Assembly: GCA_050257395.1 (NCBI GenBank)
Contig: JBLMWU010000186.1
Coordinates: forward strand, 1 to 63,261
DNA: 63,261 nucleotides
Origin: JAIRTY01 sp050257395
GTDB lineage: Bacteria; Actinomycetota; Actinomycetes; Streptosporangiales; Streptosporangiaceae
Reading direction: 5' to 3'
Shown: one piece after another, positions 8,787-16,964 of the stretch
How positions within the stretch are numbered: the stretch's first letter is position 1
Layout of the letters: every line of letters begins with the position of its first letter
Translations under genes and position numbers: made by a program
Notes under the pieces: model-generated
Database searches by the model: none
Told to the model about the DNA's origin: nothing
The model's input: the letters and a program-made list of their open reading frames with translations, nothing else

Positions 8787-8808
8787 AATCCGTCACAACT
8801 CCGTAAGG
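8787..8808 (-). promoter_or_regulatory. Candidate response-regulator site C (autoregulatory)
   Basis: Read toward the regulator gene it is CCTTACGGAGTTGTGACG followed by GATT, with TTACGG and TGACGG 11 bp apart. It lies 48 bp upstream of the regulator's GTG. This is the best-formed member of the set. Confidence 0.55.
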
Positions 8809-8938
8809 ACTGCGCCTGTTTGCCGGCCCGCCCACCGCCGCGCCGGGCGCCGGCCCCCGGCGCGCAATTGCTGGTCAGCCGCTGGATAAGCGGGCGGCCG
8901 CCGGAGGCGGCCGGAGCCACGGCCGGGCGGGCGGTAAA

Positions 8939-8960
8939 TCTTACGGTCCGCGTACGTGGA
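8939..8960 (+). promoter_or_regulatory. Candidate response-regulator site D (weaker)
   Basis: TCTTACGGTCCGCGTACG keeps the first half-site TTACGG exactly and only the ACG core of the second, 11 bp later. It lies about 190 bp upstream of the leader frame at 9147. Confidence 0.3.
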
Positions 8961-9146
8961 CGCCGATCCTCTCGGAATGGCTGCGAACGGCCGCTAGCGT
9001 CATTCCCGCGATCGAGTTCGGCACGTCAAAGGTCGCCATGAATAGCTGCGAACCGCTGCCGGTAAGACGGCGGCCTTTAGCAGCGGCGTATCGCCAGCTG
9101 GTGGAGCGGGCCAGAAAGCGACGACGACAAGCATGGGAAGGAGATC

Positions 9147-9212
9147 ATGGTGATGGCAACGCAGGAGGCCCACGTGATCGGGCACGGACACGAAAAGGCG
9201 GGCCTGCGGTGA
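9147..9212 (+). CDS. 21-codon leader peptide coupled to the HAF-repeat gene
   Basis: An ATG at 9147 follows an excellent ribosome site (AAGGAGAT, 6-7 bases away) and opens MVMATQEAHVIGHGHEKAGL plus Arg. It stops at TGA 9210-9212, which overlaps the GTG start of the secreted protein (GTGA). The main gene has only a poor ribosome site of its own, so ribosomes probably load here and re-initiate. The peptide has three His in HVIGHGH, raising the possibility of metal or histidine-responsive coupling; that is speculation. A sequencing frameshift joining this peptide to the main protein is the alternative. Confidence 0.55.
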   Translation: MVMATQEAHVIGHGHEKAGLR

Positions 9213-10504
9213 GCCGGCGGACCGTGGCTGTTCTCGGCGCCGCAGCCGTCGCCGTGGGCGGAGTGCTCGGCGGCGCTTACATCACGCACGCAGCGGCGAA
9301 GATCAATCTGTCCGCTTCGTCGATGAGCGCCGAGCACCACCGGCACAACATGGGCATGAGCAACAGCATGACGCCCACGCCGATGGCCAGCAGCACGATG
9401 GGCGGCATGACCAACGGCGGCATGGGAACCGCGGGCATGAACGGCAACGCGATGAACGGCGCCGCCATGACCGGCGGGATGATGACCGCCAAGTTCAGCA
9501 CGCTCGACAACGCCGCCGACCCCACGTTCAACCAGCTGCTCGGCATCAACAACGGCGGCCGGATCGCGGGGTACTTCGGCTCGGGCGCGCAGGGCCACCC
9601 GAACAAAGGCTACCTGCTGTTTACCCGGAACGGCATGCCCACGTTCCAGGCCGAGAATTTCCCGAATTCGGTCCAGACTCAGGTCACCGGGCTGAATGAC
9701 CGCGGTGTGACGGTGGGTTTCTATTCGCCTATGAACAACGCGAACATGATGAACAGCAACTTCGGGTTCTACGCGTGGCACGGCCGTTTCCACACGGTCC
9801 GTTTCCCCACGGGCCACCCCGGAATGCCGCCGGTCGACCAGCTCCTGGGCGTGAACAACTTCGGCATCGCCGTCGGGTTCTACACCAACTCCCAGGGCAC
9901 CAACTTCGGGTACCTGTACAACATCCGGACCGGGCAGTTCCGCCGGGTCACGTCGCCGCGATCCATCCGGCACCACCACAGGAGCCCCAGCCTGACCGCC
10001 ACCGCGATCAACAACCGCGGTGACGTGGCCGGGTTCTACGACGGCCGCGGCGGTGTGACGAAGGCCTTCCTCAAGACGGCGTTCGGCAACTTCATCACGA
10101 TCGCCTACCCGGGCGCGGCCATGACCCAGGCGTTCGGTGTCAACGACCGGGACGAGGTCGTCGGCGCCTACACCATGGGCATGGGCAACAACGCCAAGAC
10201 CTTCGGGTTCACCTGGACCCCGCGGGCCGGGTTCATGACCGTCAGCGCCCCGATGGGCCAGGGCGGCACGACCATCAACGGCGTGAACGACCTCGGCGAC
10301 CTGGTCGGCTTCTACACCGACACGGCCGGCAACACCCACGGCCTGCTCGTGCTGGGCCGGCACCACCGCATGCCGACCCCGGCGCCGATGATGCCGACGC
10401 CGAGCATGACCCCGTCGATGATGGGGTCCACCCCGCCGATGATGCCGTCGGGCCAGCCGATGACCCCGGCGCCCGGCAGCACCTCGCTCGGCAGTCACTC
10501 GTAA
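9209..10504 (+). CDS. Secreted HAF-repeat protein with Met-rich linkers
   Basis: 431 residues from a GTG at 9209. The N-terminus MSRRTVAVLGAAAVAVGG to about residue 30 is a signal or anchor segment. Residues 43-92 are Met/Asn/Gly-rich, with HHRHNMGM and 12 Met in about 46 residues, like copper-binding Met motifs. From residue 112 come at least six repeats of the form G(I/V/L)N(N/D)xGxxVGFY, characteristic of the 'HAF family extracellular repeat', which probably forms a beta-propeller-like domain. The C-terminal tail is again Met/Pro-rich. Translation is probably coupled to the leader peptide at 9147, and a perfect terminator follows. A role in metal handling or surface structure is inferred, not shown. 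Confidence 0.85.
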   Translation: MSRRTVAVLGAAAVAVGGVLGGAYITHAAAKINLSASSMSAEHHRHNMGMSNSMTPTPMASSTMGGMTNGGMGTAGMNGNAMNGAAMTGGMMTAKFSTLDNAADPTFNQLLGINNGGRIAGYFGSGAQGHPNKGYLLFTRNGMPTFQAENFPNSVQTQVTGLNDRGVTVGFYSPMNNANMMNSNFGFYAWHGRFHTVRFPTGHPGMPPVDQLLGVNNFGIAVGFYTNSQGTNFGYLYNIRTGQFRRVTSPRSIRHHHRSPSLTATAINNRGDVAGFYDGRGGVTKAFLKTAFGNFITIAYPGAAMTQAFGVNDRDEVVGAYTMGMGNNAKTFGFTWTPRAGFMTVSAPMGQGGTTINGVNDLGDLVGFYTDTAGNTHGLLVLGRHHRMPTPAPMMPTPSMTPSMMGSTPPMMPSGQPMTPAPGSTSLGSHS

Positions 10505-10562
10505 CCATCCAGTCCGCCGGTGGCGGGAGGCTCCCCCGCGCCAGTCCCGCCAACGGCCTCCA

Positions 10563-10597
10563 GCAGCAGGGGCACTCCGGTGCCCCTGCTGCCTTTC
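10563..10597. terminator. Rho-independent terminator between convergent genes
   Basis: A perfect 13-bp stem (GCAGCAGGGGCAC at 10563-10575 pairing with 10580-10592) with a TCCG tetraloop is followed by CTTTCT. It is 59 bp after the HAF-repeat gene and 53 bp from the end of the minus-strand VWA gene, so it may serve both. Confidence 0.85.
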
Positions 10598-10649
10598 TGC
10601 GTGCGTGCCAGCCGCCAGGCGGTGGCTGGCAGGCCGGCCCGCGGGCCGG

Positions 10650-11867
10650 TCAGCGGGCGGCCAGGTCGCGGCGGTGCGCCCACGCCGCGACGTCGCCGCC
10701 CGCGATCGCCACCGCCAGCAGGTCCGGGAACGCGTCCGGGGTGCAGGCGAACGCGGGCACGCCGAGCGCGGCCAGGGCGGCCGCGTTCTGCGTGTCGAAC
10801 GCCGGTGCCCCGTCGTCGGACAGCGCGAGCAGCACCACCACCCGCACCCCGGCGGCGTGCATGGCCGAGATCCGGGACAGCATCTGCTCCCGCACGCCGC
10901 CCTCGAGGAGGTCGGAGATCAGCACGAAGATGGAGTCCCGCGGCCGGGTGATGAGCGTCTGGCTGTAGGCGATCGCCTTGCTGATGTCGGTGCCGCCGCC
11001 GAGCTGGGTGCCGAAGAGCACGTCGACCGGGTCGGACAGCTTGTCCGTCAGGTCCACCACGGCGGTGTCGAACACCACCAGCGAGGTCCGCAGCGCCCGG
11101 ATGGAGGCCAGCACCGCGCCGAACACCGACGCGTACACCACCGAGGGGGCCATCGAGCCGGACTGGTCGATGGCGAGCACCACGTCGCGGGCCACGACCT
11201 GCTGGCGGCGCCCGTACCCGACCAGCCGCTCGGGGATCAAGGTGCGGTGCCCGGGCAGATAGCGGGCCAGGTTCGCGGCGATGGTCCGGTTCCAGTCGAT
11301 GTCCCGCGGCCGGGGCCGCCGGGTCCGCGCTGCGCGGTTCAGGGCACCGGACACGGCGGCCCGGGTGCGGCTGGCGATCCGGCGCTCGATCTCGGCCACG
11401 ACCGCCGCCACCACCTGGCGGGCGGTCGCCTTCGTGGTCTCCGGCATGATCCGGTTCAGGCTGAGCAGGGTGCCGATCAGGTGCACGTCGGGCTCGATCG
11501 ACTCGAGCATCTCCGGTTCCAGCAGCAGCTGGCGCAGGTTGAGGCGGTCGATCGCGTCCCGCTGCATCACCTGGACGACGGTGGCGGGGAAGTAGCTGCG
11601 GATGTCGCCGAGCCACCGGGCGACGGTGGGGGCGGACGCGCTCAGGCTCGCGCTGCGGCGCCCGCGGGCGCCCTGGCCCGGCCCGGCGGAGCCGGTCTCG
11701 TAGAGCGCGGCGAGCGCGGCGTCCGCCGCCTGGTCCGCCTTGCCCAGCGCGGCGCCGAGTCCCGGGGCGGCCGGGCTGCCGAGCAGCAGCCGCCACCGGC
11801 GCAGCCGTTCGCTCTCGGCCACCCGCTCTCCCGCCGGGGCCAGCTCGCCGGTGTCCGGGCCGGTCAT
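10650..11867 (-). CDS. VWA domain protein, last gene of the MoxR cluster
   Basis: 405 residues from the ATG at 11867 (ATGA overlap with the preceding stop) and a strong GGAGGAAG ribosome site. The N-terminal 220 residues are helical and Arg-rich. The C-terminal half is a von Willebrand A fold with an intact MIDAS: DQSGSM (234-239), a Thr in LGGGTDI and an Asp in LISDLLEGG, so it should bind a divalent metal and a ligand. MoxR-type AAA+ ATPases and VWA proteins typically work as pairs that remodel or insert cofactors into a client, and the ATPase is two genes upstream. The target is unknown. Confidence 0.9.
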   Translation of the reverse strand: MTGPDTGELAPAGERVAESERLRRWRLLLGSPAAPGLGAALGKADQAADAALAALYETGSAGPGQGARGRRSASLSASAPTVARWLGDIRSYFPATVVQVMQRDAIDRLNLRQLLLEPEMLESIEPDVHLIGTLLSLNRIMPETTKATARQVVAAVVAEIERRIASRTRAAVSGALNRAARTRRPRPRDIDWNRTIAANLARYLPGHRTLIPERLVGYGRRQQVVARDVVLAIDQSGSMAPSVVYASVFGAVLASIRALRTSLVVFDTAVVDLTDKLSDPVDVLFGTQLGGGTDISKAIAYSQTLITRPRDSIFVLISDLLEGGVREQMLSRISAMHAAGVRVVVLLALSDDGAPAFDTQNAAALAALGVPAFACTPDAFPDLLAVAIAGGDVAAWAHRRDLAAR

Positions 11868-14215
11868 CTGCTTCCTCCGAGGATGGCGGCGACGGTGCGC
11901 AGCGCGCCCGCCGCGCGGTCCGGGTCGACGGGCTCGGCCGCGGCTGCCCGGTCCGGCGCGCCGCTGGCGAGGTGCCGGACCGCGCCGCCGATGGTGGCCC
12001 GTTCGGGCGGGGTGAAGCTGCTGAACGTGCGCCGCAGCAGCGGCAGCACGTCCATGAAGTCCTGGTCCGGCAGGGTGGCGACCCAGCCGTCGAGGATGCT
12101 GAGCAGGCCGGTGTCGTGGGCCAGCAGCAGGCCGCCGCCGGACAGGAACCCATCCACCCAGGCGGCCTTGCCGGCCGCGGGCACCCCGACCGACAGCTGG
12201 GCGGCGAAGCGGCGGCCCGCCTCGGGCCCGGGCAGCGCACCCAGGTCGGCCAGCAGCCGCACGATCCGCCCGGCGAGCAGGCCGTGCACGTCCCGGCGGG
12301 CCGCCAGGGCGGTGAGGGCCGCCACCCACTGCCCGAGCGCCGCACGGCCCCGCTCAGCCGTGTCCCCGTCCCCCTGGGCGTGCAGCAGCAGCGCGGCGTG
12401 CATGCCGTCCAGGGCGGCCCGCAGGCTCGCGGCGGCGTCGTCGGCGAGACTGGTGACCGCGGCGGGCAGGCCGGCGCACACCCGGGCGGTGAGCGCGTTG
12501 GCGACCGCCGCCAGGGCGGTGGTGTCGGTGCCGCGCACGTCGCCGTACCGGGCCGCGCGCACCAGCGCGGGGACGGCGGTCATCAGCTGGGCGGTGTCGT
12601 TGTCCAGGGCCGCCTTGCGGTCGAGGGAGCGCAGCACCGGGCCGAGGGCGCCGGGCAGGTCCGCGAGCAGGGCCTGTTCCACGGCGGCGGTGACAGTGGC
12701 CAGGTCGGCGGCGGTGGCGGCGGTGCCGGTCAGTCTGGCGGTGGCGGCGCTGGCGACGGTGGTGCCCCAGGGCGCGGCGTCGATGATGGCGACCGCCAGC
12801 TCAGGCTGCCAGCGCAGTGCCCAGGTTTCCCGGAACGTGCCGGTGCCGCGGGCCTGGCCCGCGGTGATGGCGCCCCAGCCGATGCCGAGGGCGGCCAGCC
12901 GGTGCAGCAGCACCGAGCGGGCCCGGCCGGTGCCCGAGCGCAGGTCCAGGTCGAGGATCTGCTCCAGCGCCGAGAATTTCAGCCGCACCGCCCTGGCCTG
13001 GGCGCGCAGGTCGGCGTCCAGCGGGACCGCGGGCGCGGAACTGGGGACCGCGCCGAGCCGTTCGCCCACCACCAGGTCGCGGGTGACGAACGCGGCGGCG
13101 AACTCGTCGCCCTCGCACATCACCGCCAGCGTCGCCTCGCACACCTCCGCCAGCCCCGCCAGCGGCCGGCCACGCAGGGCGGCGAGGGTGTCCGCCAGCC
13201 GGGTGGCCTCGATGATGTGGGCCGAGGACACCGGCAGGTCGCGCTCCCGCAGCACCCGGGCCACCCTGGCCAGCCAGCGGGTGACGGTCTGCTCAGGCGT
13301 GGTGAACAGGTGGTGGTACCAGCCGGGCGAGGTGACGCCCGCGCCGTACCCGGAGGCCGCCGCCAGCCGGGAGTGGGTCCACGGCACCCAGGCCAGGGCG
13401 GCTTTCCGTTTCGGCAGCCCGCGCAGCAGCGCCGCGTCCGCGGCGGCGGAGGGCAGCTGCCCGGTCAGGGCGGGTGCGTGCCACGCCCCGCAGACGACCG
13501 CCACCGGGCCGGGTGTCTCCCGCAGCGCGCGCCGCAGCACCTGGCGCATGTGCGCCTCGCGGCGCTGCTCGAACAGCAGCTCGCCCGGCGGGGTGGGGGC
13601 GGCGCCGCGCAGCTCCGCCATGGCCTCGGTCAGCGCCGCGAACGGCGGCTGGCCGTCCAGGCGGGACTCGACCAGGTCGTCCCACCAGCGTTCGGGGTCG
13701 TCATAGCCGGCCGCGGCCGCGAGCAGGGCGACCGGGTCGCCGGGCGGGTCAGCCGGCTCTCCCGGCCGCTCGCCGGGCAGCCCGGCCGCGCCATCAGCCG
13801 GGCAGGCGGCGTCCGGCCCGCCGTCCGGCGTGGACCCGTCGTCCGGCCCGGACCCGCTGTCCGGCCCGGGTCCTGTTCCGGGGACGCCGCGGCCGGCCAG
13901 CAGCACCGCCGCTGGCAGGTCGCAGAACCGTAGCGGCACCTGGTGAGCGGCAGCCCAGCAGAGCGCCTGCCACTCGGGGGAGAACACCGCGTACGGCCAG
14001 AACGCCGACACCTGCGGCGCGTCCGGCGCGTAGGCCAGCAGCGCCACCGGCGGCACCATCTCCGGGTCGGCGGCCAGCGCCAGCACCGGGTCCGCGTCGG
14101 CTGGGCCCTCGATCAGCACCGCGGCCGGCCGCAGCCGGCCGAGCTCGGCCACGACCGAGCGGGCCGAGCCGGGGCCGTGATGGCGGACCCCGAGCACCGC
14201 GACCCGGTCGGTCAC
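11864..14215 (-). CDS. DUF5682 family protein, possible TraB/TIKI-like hydrolase
   Basis: 783 residues from a GTG at 14215 (GTGA overlap). The N-terminal region has GVRHHGPGS (9-17), LIEGP (Glu36) and, about 200 residues later, GAWHAPAL (243-250). Spaced His, Glu and His motifs of this type recall the TraB/PrgY/TIKI/EreA superfamily of metal-dependent hydrolases; I infer a related fold, and the catalytic role is untested. A low-complexity insert (about 110-160, Gly/Pro/Asp) splits the domain. The rest is helical and Ala-rich, perhaps a scaffold. Its place between the MoxR ATPase and the VWA gene, overlapping both, indicates a shared complex. Confidence 0.8.
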   Translation of the reverse strand: MTDRVAVLGVRHHGPGSARSVVAELGRLRPAAVLIEGPADADPVLALAADPEMVPPVALLAYAPDAPQVSAFWPYAVFSPEWQALCWAAAHQVPLRFCDLPAAVLLAGRGVPGTGPGPDSGSGPDDGSTPDGGPDAACPADGAAGLPGERPGEPADPPGDPVALLAAAAGYDDPERWWDDLVESRLDGQPPFAALTEAMAELRGAAPTPPGELLFEQRREAHMRQVLRRALRETPGPVAVVCGAWHAPALTGQLPSAAADAALLRGLPKRKAALAWVPWTHSRLAAASGYGAGVTSPGWYHHLFTTPEQTVTRWLARVARVLRERDLPVSSAHIIEATRLADTLAALRGRPLAGLAEVCEATLAVMCEGDEFAAAFVTRDLVVGERLGAVPSSAPAVPLDADLRAQARAVRLKFSALEQILDLDLRSGTGRARSVLLHRLAALGIGWGAITAGQARGTGTFRETWALRWQPELAVAIIDAAPWGTTVASAATARLTGTAATAADLATVTAAVEQALLADLPGALGPVLRSLDRKAALDNDTAQLMTAVPALVRAARYGDVRGTDTTALAAVANALTARVCAGLPAAVTSLADDAAASLRAALDGMHAALLLHAQGDGDTAERGRAALGQWVAALTALAARRDVHGLLAGRIVRLLADLGALPGPEAGRRFAAQLSVGVPAAGKAAWVDGFLSGGGLLLAHDTGLLSILDGWVATLPDQDFMDVLPLLRRTFSSFTPPERATIGGAVRHLASGAPDRAAAAEPVDPDRAAGALRTVAAILGGSR

Positions 14216-15324
14216 CCGGCCACCTCGCGGCAGGCCCGGTAGAAGTCACTCCAGCCGGCCCGCTCGCGCACCACGGCTTCGAGGTACTCGCCCCACACCC
14301 CGGCGTCGGTCACCGGGTCCTTGATGACCGCGCCGGTGATGCCCGCGGCCACGTCCGCGGCGCGCAGCACCCCGTCGCCGAAGTGCGCGGCCAGCGCGAT
14401 GCCGCTGGTGATGACCGAGATCGCCTCGGCCGGGGACATCGTCCCGGTGGGCGACTTCAGCGTGGTCCGCCCGTCGGCTGTCATGCCGGAGCGCAGCTCC
14501 CGGAACACCGTCACCACCCGCCGGATCTCCTCCAGCGCCGACGGCACCTCGGGCAGCTCCAGCGCCCGGCCGAGCTGCTCGACCCGGCGGGCGACGATGC
14601 CGACCTCCTCGTCCTCGGTGGCGGGCAGCGGCAGCACGACCGTGTTGAACCGCCGCCGCAGCGCCGAGGACAGGTCGTTCACGCCGCGGTCGCGGTCGTT
14701 CGCGGTGGCGATGACCGAGAAGCCCTTCGCGGCCTGCACCTCGATGCCGAGCTCGGGAACCGGCAGGGTTTTCTCCGACAGGATCGTGATCAGGGCGTCC
14801 TGCACGTCCGACGGGATACGGGTGAGCTCTTCCACCCGCGCGACCCGCCCCTCCGCCATCGCGGTCATCACCGGGGACGGCACCAGCGCCGCCCGGCTCG
14901 GCCCCTCGGCGAGCAGGCGCGCGTAGTTCCAGCCGTACCGGATCGCCTCTTCGGCGGTGCCCGAGGTGCCCTGCACCAGCAGGGTCGAGTCGCCGGACAC
15001 GGCGGCGGCGAGGTGTTCCGACACCCAGGTCTTGGCGGTGCCGGGCACCCCGAGCAGCAGCTGCGCCCGGTCGGTCGCCAGGGTGGCGACGGCGATCTCG
15101 ATGAGCCGGCGCGGGCCCACGTACTTGGGGGTGATCCCGGTGCCGTCCGGCAGCGTGCCGCCGAGCAGGTAGGTGGTGACCGCGTGCGGCGACATCCGCC
15201 AGGACGGCGGCCGCGGCCGGCCGTCGGCGGCGATGAGCGCGGCGATTTCGTGCGCGTAGACCTGCTCGGCGTGTGGGCGCAGCAGCTCAGCCGCGGTGCC
15301 GGGAGCGGTGATGGTCGTGGTCAA
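14212..15324 (-). CDS. MoxR-type AAA+ ATPase
   Basis: 370 residues. The start is a TTG at 15324, chosen because GGAGGAG precedes it by about five bases and its TTGA overlaps the previous stop. Walker A is GVPGTAKT (92-99). The Walker B position reads VARVEELTR (EE at 165-166), with Glu replacing the usual Asp. Sensor 1 is in VIATANDRD and the arginine-finger region is SSALRRRFN. MoxR ATPases use ATP hydrolysis to remodel client proteins together with VWA partners. The DNA carries overlapping gene junctions on both sides, so it is an integral member of the five-gene set. Confidence 0.92.
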   Translation of the reverse strand: MTTTITAPGTAAELLRPHAEQVYAHEIAALIAADGRPRPPSWRMSPHAVTTYLLGGTLPDGTGITPKYVGPRRLIEIAVATLATDRAQLLLGVPGTAKTWVSEHLAAAVSGDSTLLVQGTSGTAEEAIRYGWNYARLLAEGPSRAALVPSPVMTAMAEGRVARVEELTRIPSDVQDALITILSEKTLPVPELGIEVQAAKGFSVIATANDRDRGVNDLSSALRRRFNTVVLPLPATEDEEVGIVARRVEQLGRALELPEVPSALEEIRRVVTVFRELRSGMTADGRTTLKSPTGTMSPAEAISVITSGIALAAHFGDGVLRAADVAAGITGAVIKDPVTDAGVWGEYLEAVVRERAGWSDFYRACREVAG

Positions 15325-16964
15325 CTGATCTCCTCCAGGAAGGTGCGGCGCAACACGAGGGTGCCGGCGGCGCGGCGGAGCGCCAGCGACCAGGCATCGG
15401 GGCAGGTGCCCTCCTCCGCCAGCCGGGTCAGGGCGGCGGCGTGGTCCACCGGGCCGGTGACCGGCAGGCTGGCGGCCGCGGCCGCCAGCAGCTCGGCCGC
15501 GGCGGGCGACCGGGACGGGGCCGAGCGGGCGGGAGCCGCCACGGCTGCCAGCTGGCCCAGCGTGGCCAGGACCGCGCGGGCGAGCGGGTCCGGCCACGGC
15601 CCGGGACAGCGGGCCACTTCGGTGATGGCGTCCATGGCAGCCTGCGACGGCCCGGTTGCCAGCGCCCCGAGCGCTCCGCTGGCCGGCCCGGTGAGCTGGG
15701 CGGCGGTCAGCCCGGCGAGCTGCGCGGCGGCCCGCTCCGCGCGGGCGGCCGGCGGCAGCAGCGCCGCGAGAGCGCGGTCCGGTGGCCAGGCGGCGGGCGG
15801 GCGCATGACAGTGCTGCCGGGCGCGTAGGCGGTCAGCAGCGCGGCCGCCCACTCCGGGCTGGCCTGCTGGACCGCGGCCAGCCGCCAGCCCGCGTGCACG
15901 TCCACTGCCAGGCTGCCGTCGATGGCGAGCGAGGTGAGCTCCCCGGGGTTCAGCCCGCTGGCGGTGACCCAGCCGGCCAGCGGGGCCGCGGCAATCAGCT
16001 GGGTGAGCCGCCAGCAGCGGGCGCCGATGCCGGGCGGCGGCGGCCCGGTGATCCCGTCCCGGGCGGCCGCCGGGTCCGGGCCGTCATCGGGCAGGCTGGC
16101 GGCCAGCCTGCGGCCCAGGCCACGGCGCTCCACCCGGAGCAGCGCGGCGGCGCGGTCCGCCGCCCGGCGGGTGAACGCCGAGCCGGGCAGCCGGGCGAGC
16201 AGCCCGGCGGCGGTGGCCCGCACGGCGGCCTTGCGGTCGTCGAGCGCCGCCTCCAGGAATTCCTCGTCCGCCGCGGACAGGCCGCGGGCCAGCACGCCGA
16301 GCAGGTCCGCCCGGTCCTCGCCGGTCTCCCGGGCCCAGCCGGCGGCCAGCAGGTCGCGGGCCGCCCCCAGGTCACGGTCCCGCAGCGCCGCCAGGTAGGC
16401 GCGGCGCTCGGCGCGGCGGCCCGTTTCCCAGACCGCGGCATCGCCCGGCCCGGCGGAGGAGTCCGGCCGGCCGGCGACGGCGAGGTCCGCGACCCGCTGC
16501 CAGTCCTCGCGGTGCGCGGCCAGCCACCGGCCGCGGGCGCCGAGCACCGCCGCGACCGCCGGCCGCAGCGCGGGCTCCTTCACCGCCGCGTCCAGCAGCG
16601 TGGGCAGCAGCGGCGCTGGCGCCCGGTAGCCGCGTCCGGCCGCCGCCGTGAGCAGCCCGGCCAGCAGCCCGGGCGCCGCCCCGGCGGCCTCTTCCAGGGC
16701 GCCGGCGGCCCGGGCGGACAGTTCGGGGGCGGTGTCCGGCCCGGCCGGCGCGGGGCAGGCGGCGCCGGCCGCGGGCACCACCCCGGCCCGGCGGGCCGCG
16801 GTCAGCAGGGCCGCCGCGTCCAGCACCGCGGCCGCCGGGTCGTCCGGGTCCAGCACGCCGGTGTGCCCGGCCGCGGGCCCGGCCAGCCCGGTGATCGCCA
16901 CCGGCCCGCGGGCCAGCCCGACGGTCGCCACCGCGACCAGGTCGTCATACGACAGCGCGGTCAC
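15321..16964 (-). CDS. DUF5691 family protein of unknown function
   Basis: 547 residues from a GTG at 16964 (GTGA overlap with the SWIM gene). It is almost entirely Ala/Leu-rich helix with repeated patterns like RDRDLGAARDLL and DDRKAAVRATAAGLLARL, which suggest HEAT/ARM-like solenoid repeats in the middle third. There are no catalytic motifs or membrane segments. It matches DUF5691 proteins known to sit beside SWIM, MoxR, DUF5682 and VWA genes. A scaffold or adaptor role within the complex is inference. Confidence 0.8.
   Translation of the reverse strand: MTALSYDDLVAVATVGLARGPVAITGLAGPAAGHTGVLDPDDPAAAVLDAAALLTAARRAGVVPAAGAACPAPAGPDTAPELSARAAGALEEAAGAAPGLLAGLLTAAAGRGYRAPAPLLPTLLDAAVKEPALRPAVAAVLGARGRWLAAHREDWQRVADLAVAGRPDSSAGPGDAAVWETGRRAERRAYLAALRDRDLGAARDLLAAGWARETGEDRADLLGVLARGLSAADEEFLEAALDDRKAAVRATAAGLLARLPGSAFTRRAADRAAALLRVERRGLGRRLAASLPDDGPDPAAARDGITGPPPPGIGARCWRLTQLIAAAPLAGWVTASGLNPGELTSLAIDGSLAVDVHAGWRLAAVQQASPEWAAALLTAYAPGSTVMRPPAAWPPDRALAALLPPAARAERAAAQLAGLTAAQLTGPASGALGALATGPSQAAMDAITEVARCPGPWPDPLARAVLATLGQLAAVAAPARSAPSRSPAAAELLAAAAASLPVTGPVDHAAALTRLAEEGTCPDAWSLALRRAAGTLVLRRTFLEEIS

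Larger units (their letters stand above)
8740..9146. other. Divergent promoter region between response regulator and HAF-repeat gene
   Basis: No gene is visible in this 407-bp stretch. It carries candidate regulator sites C (8787-8808) and D (8939-8960). Runs such as GGTAAATC and AAAATCCG interrupt the otherwise GC-rich sequence. A strong ribosome site (GGAAGGAGATC, about 9136-9146) ends the region. Confidence 0.6.
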
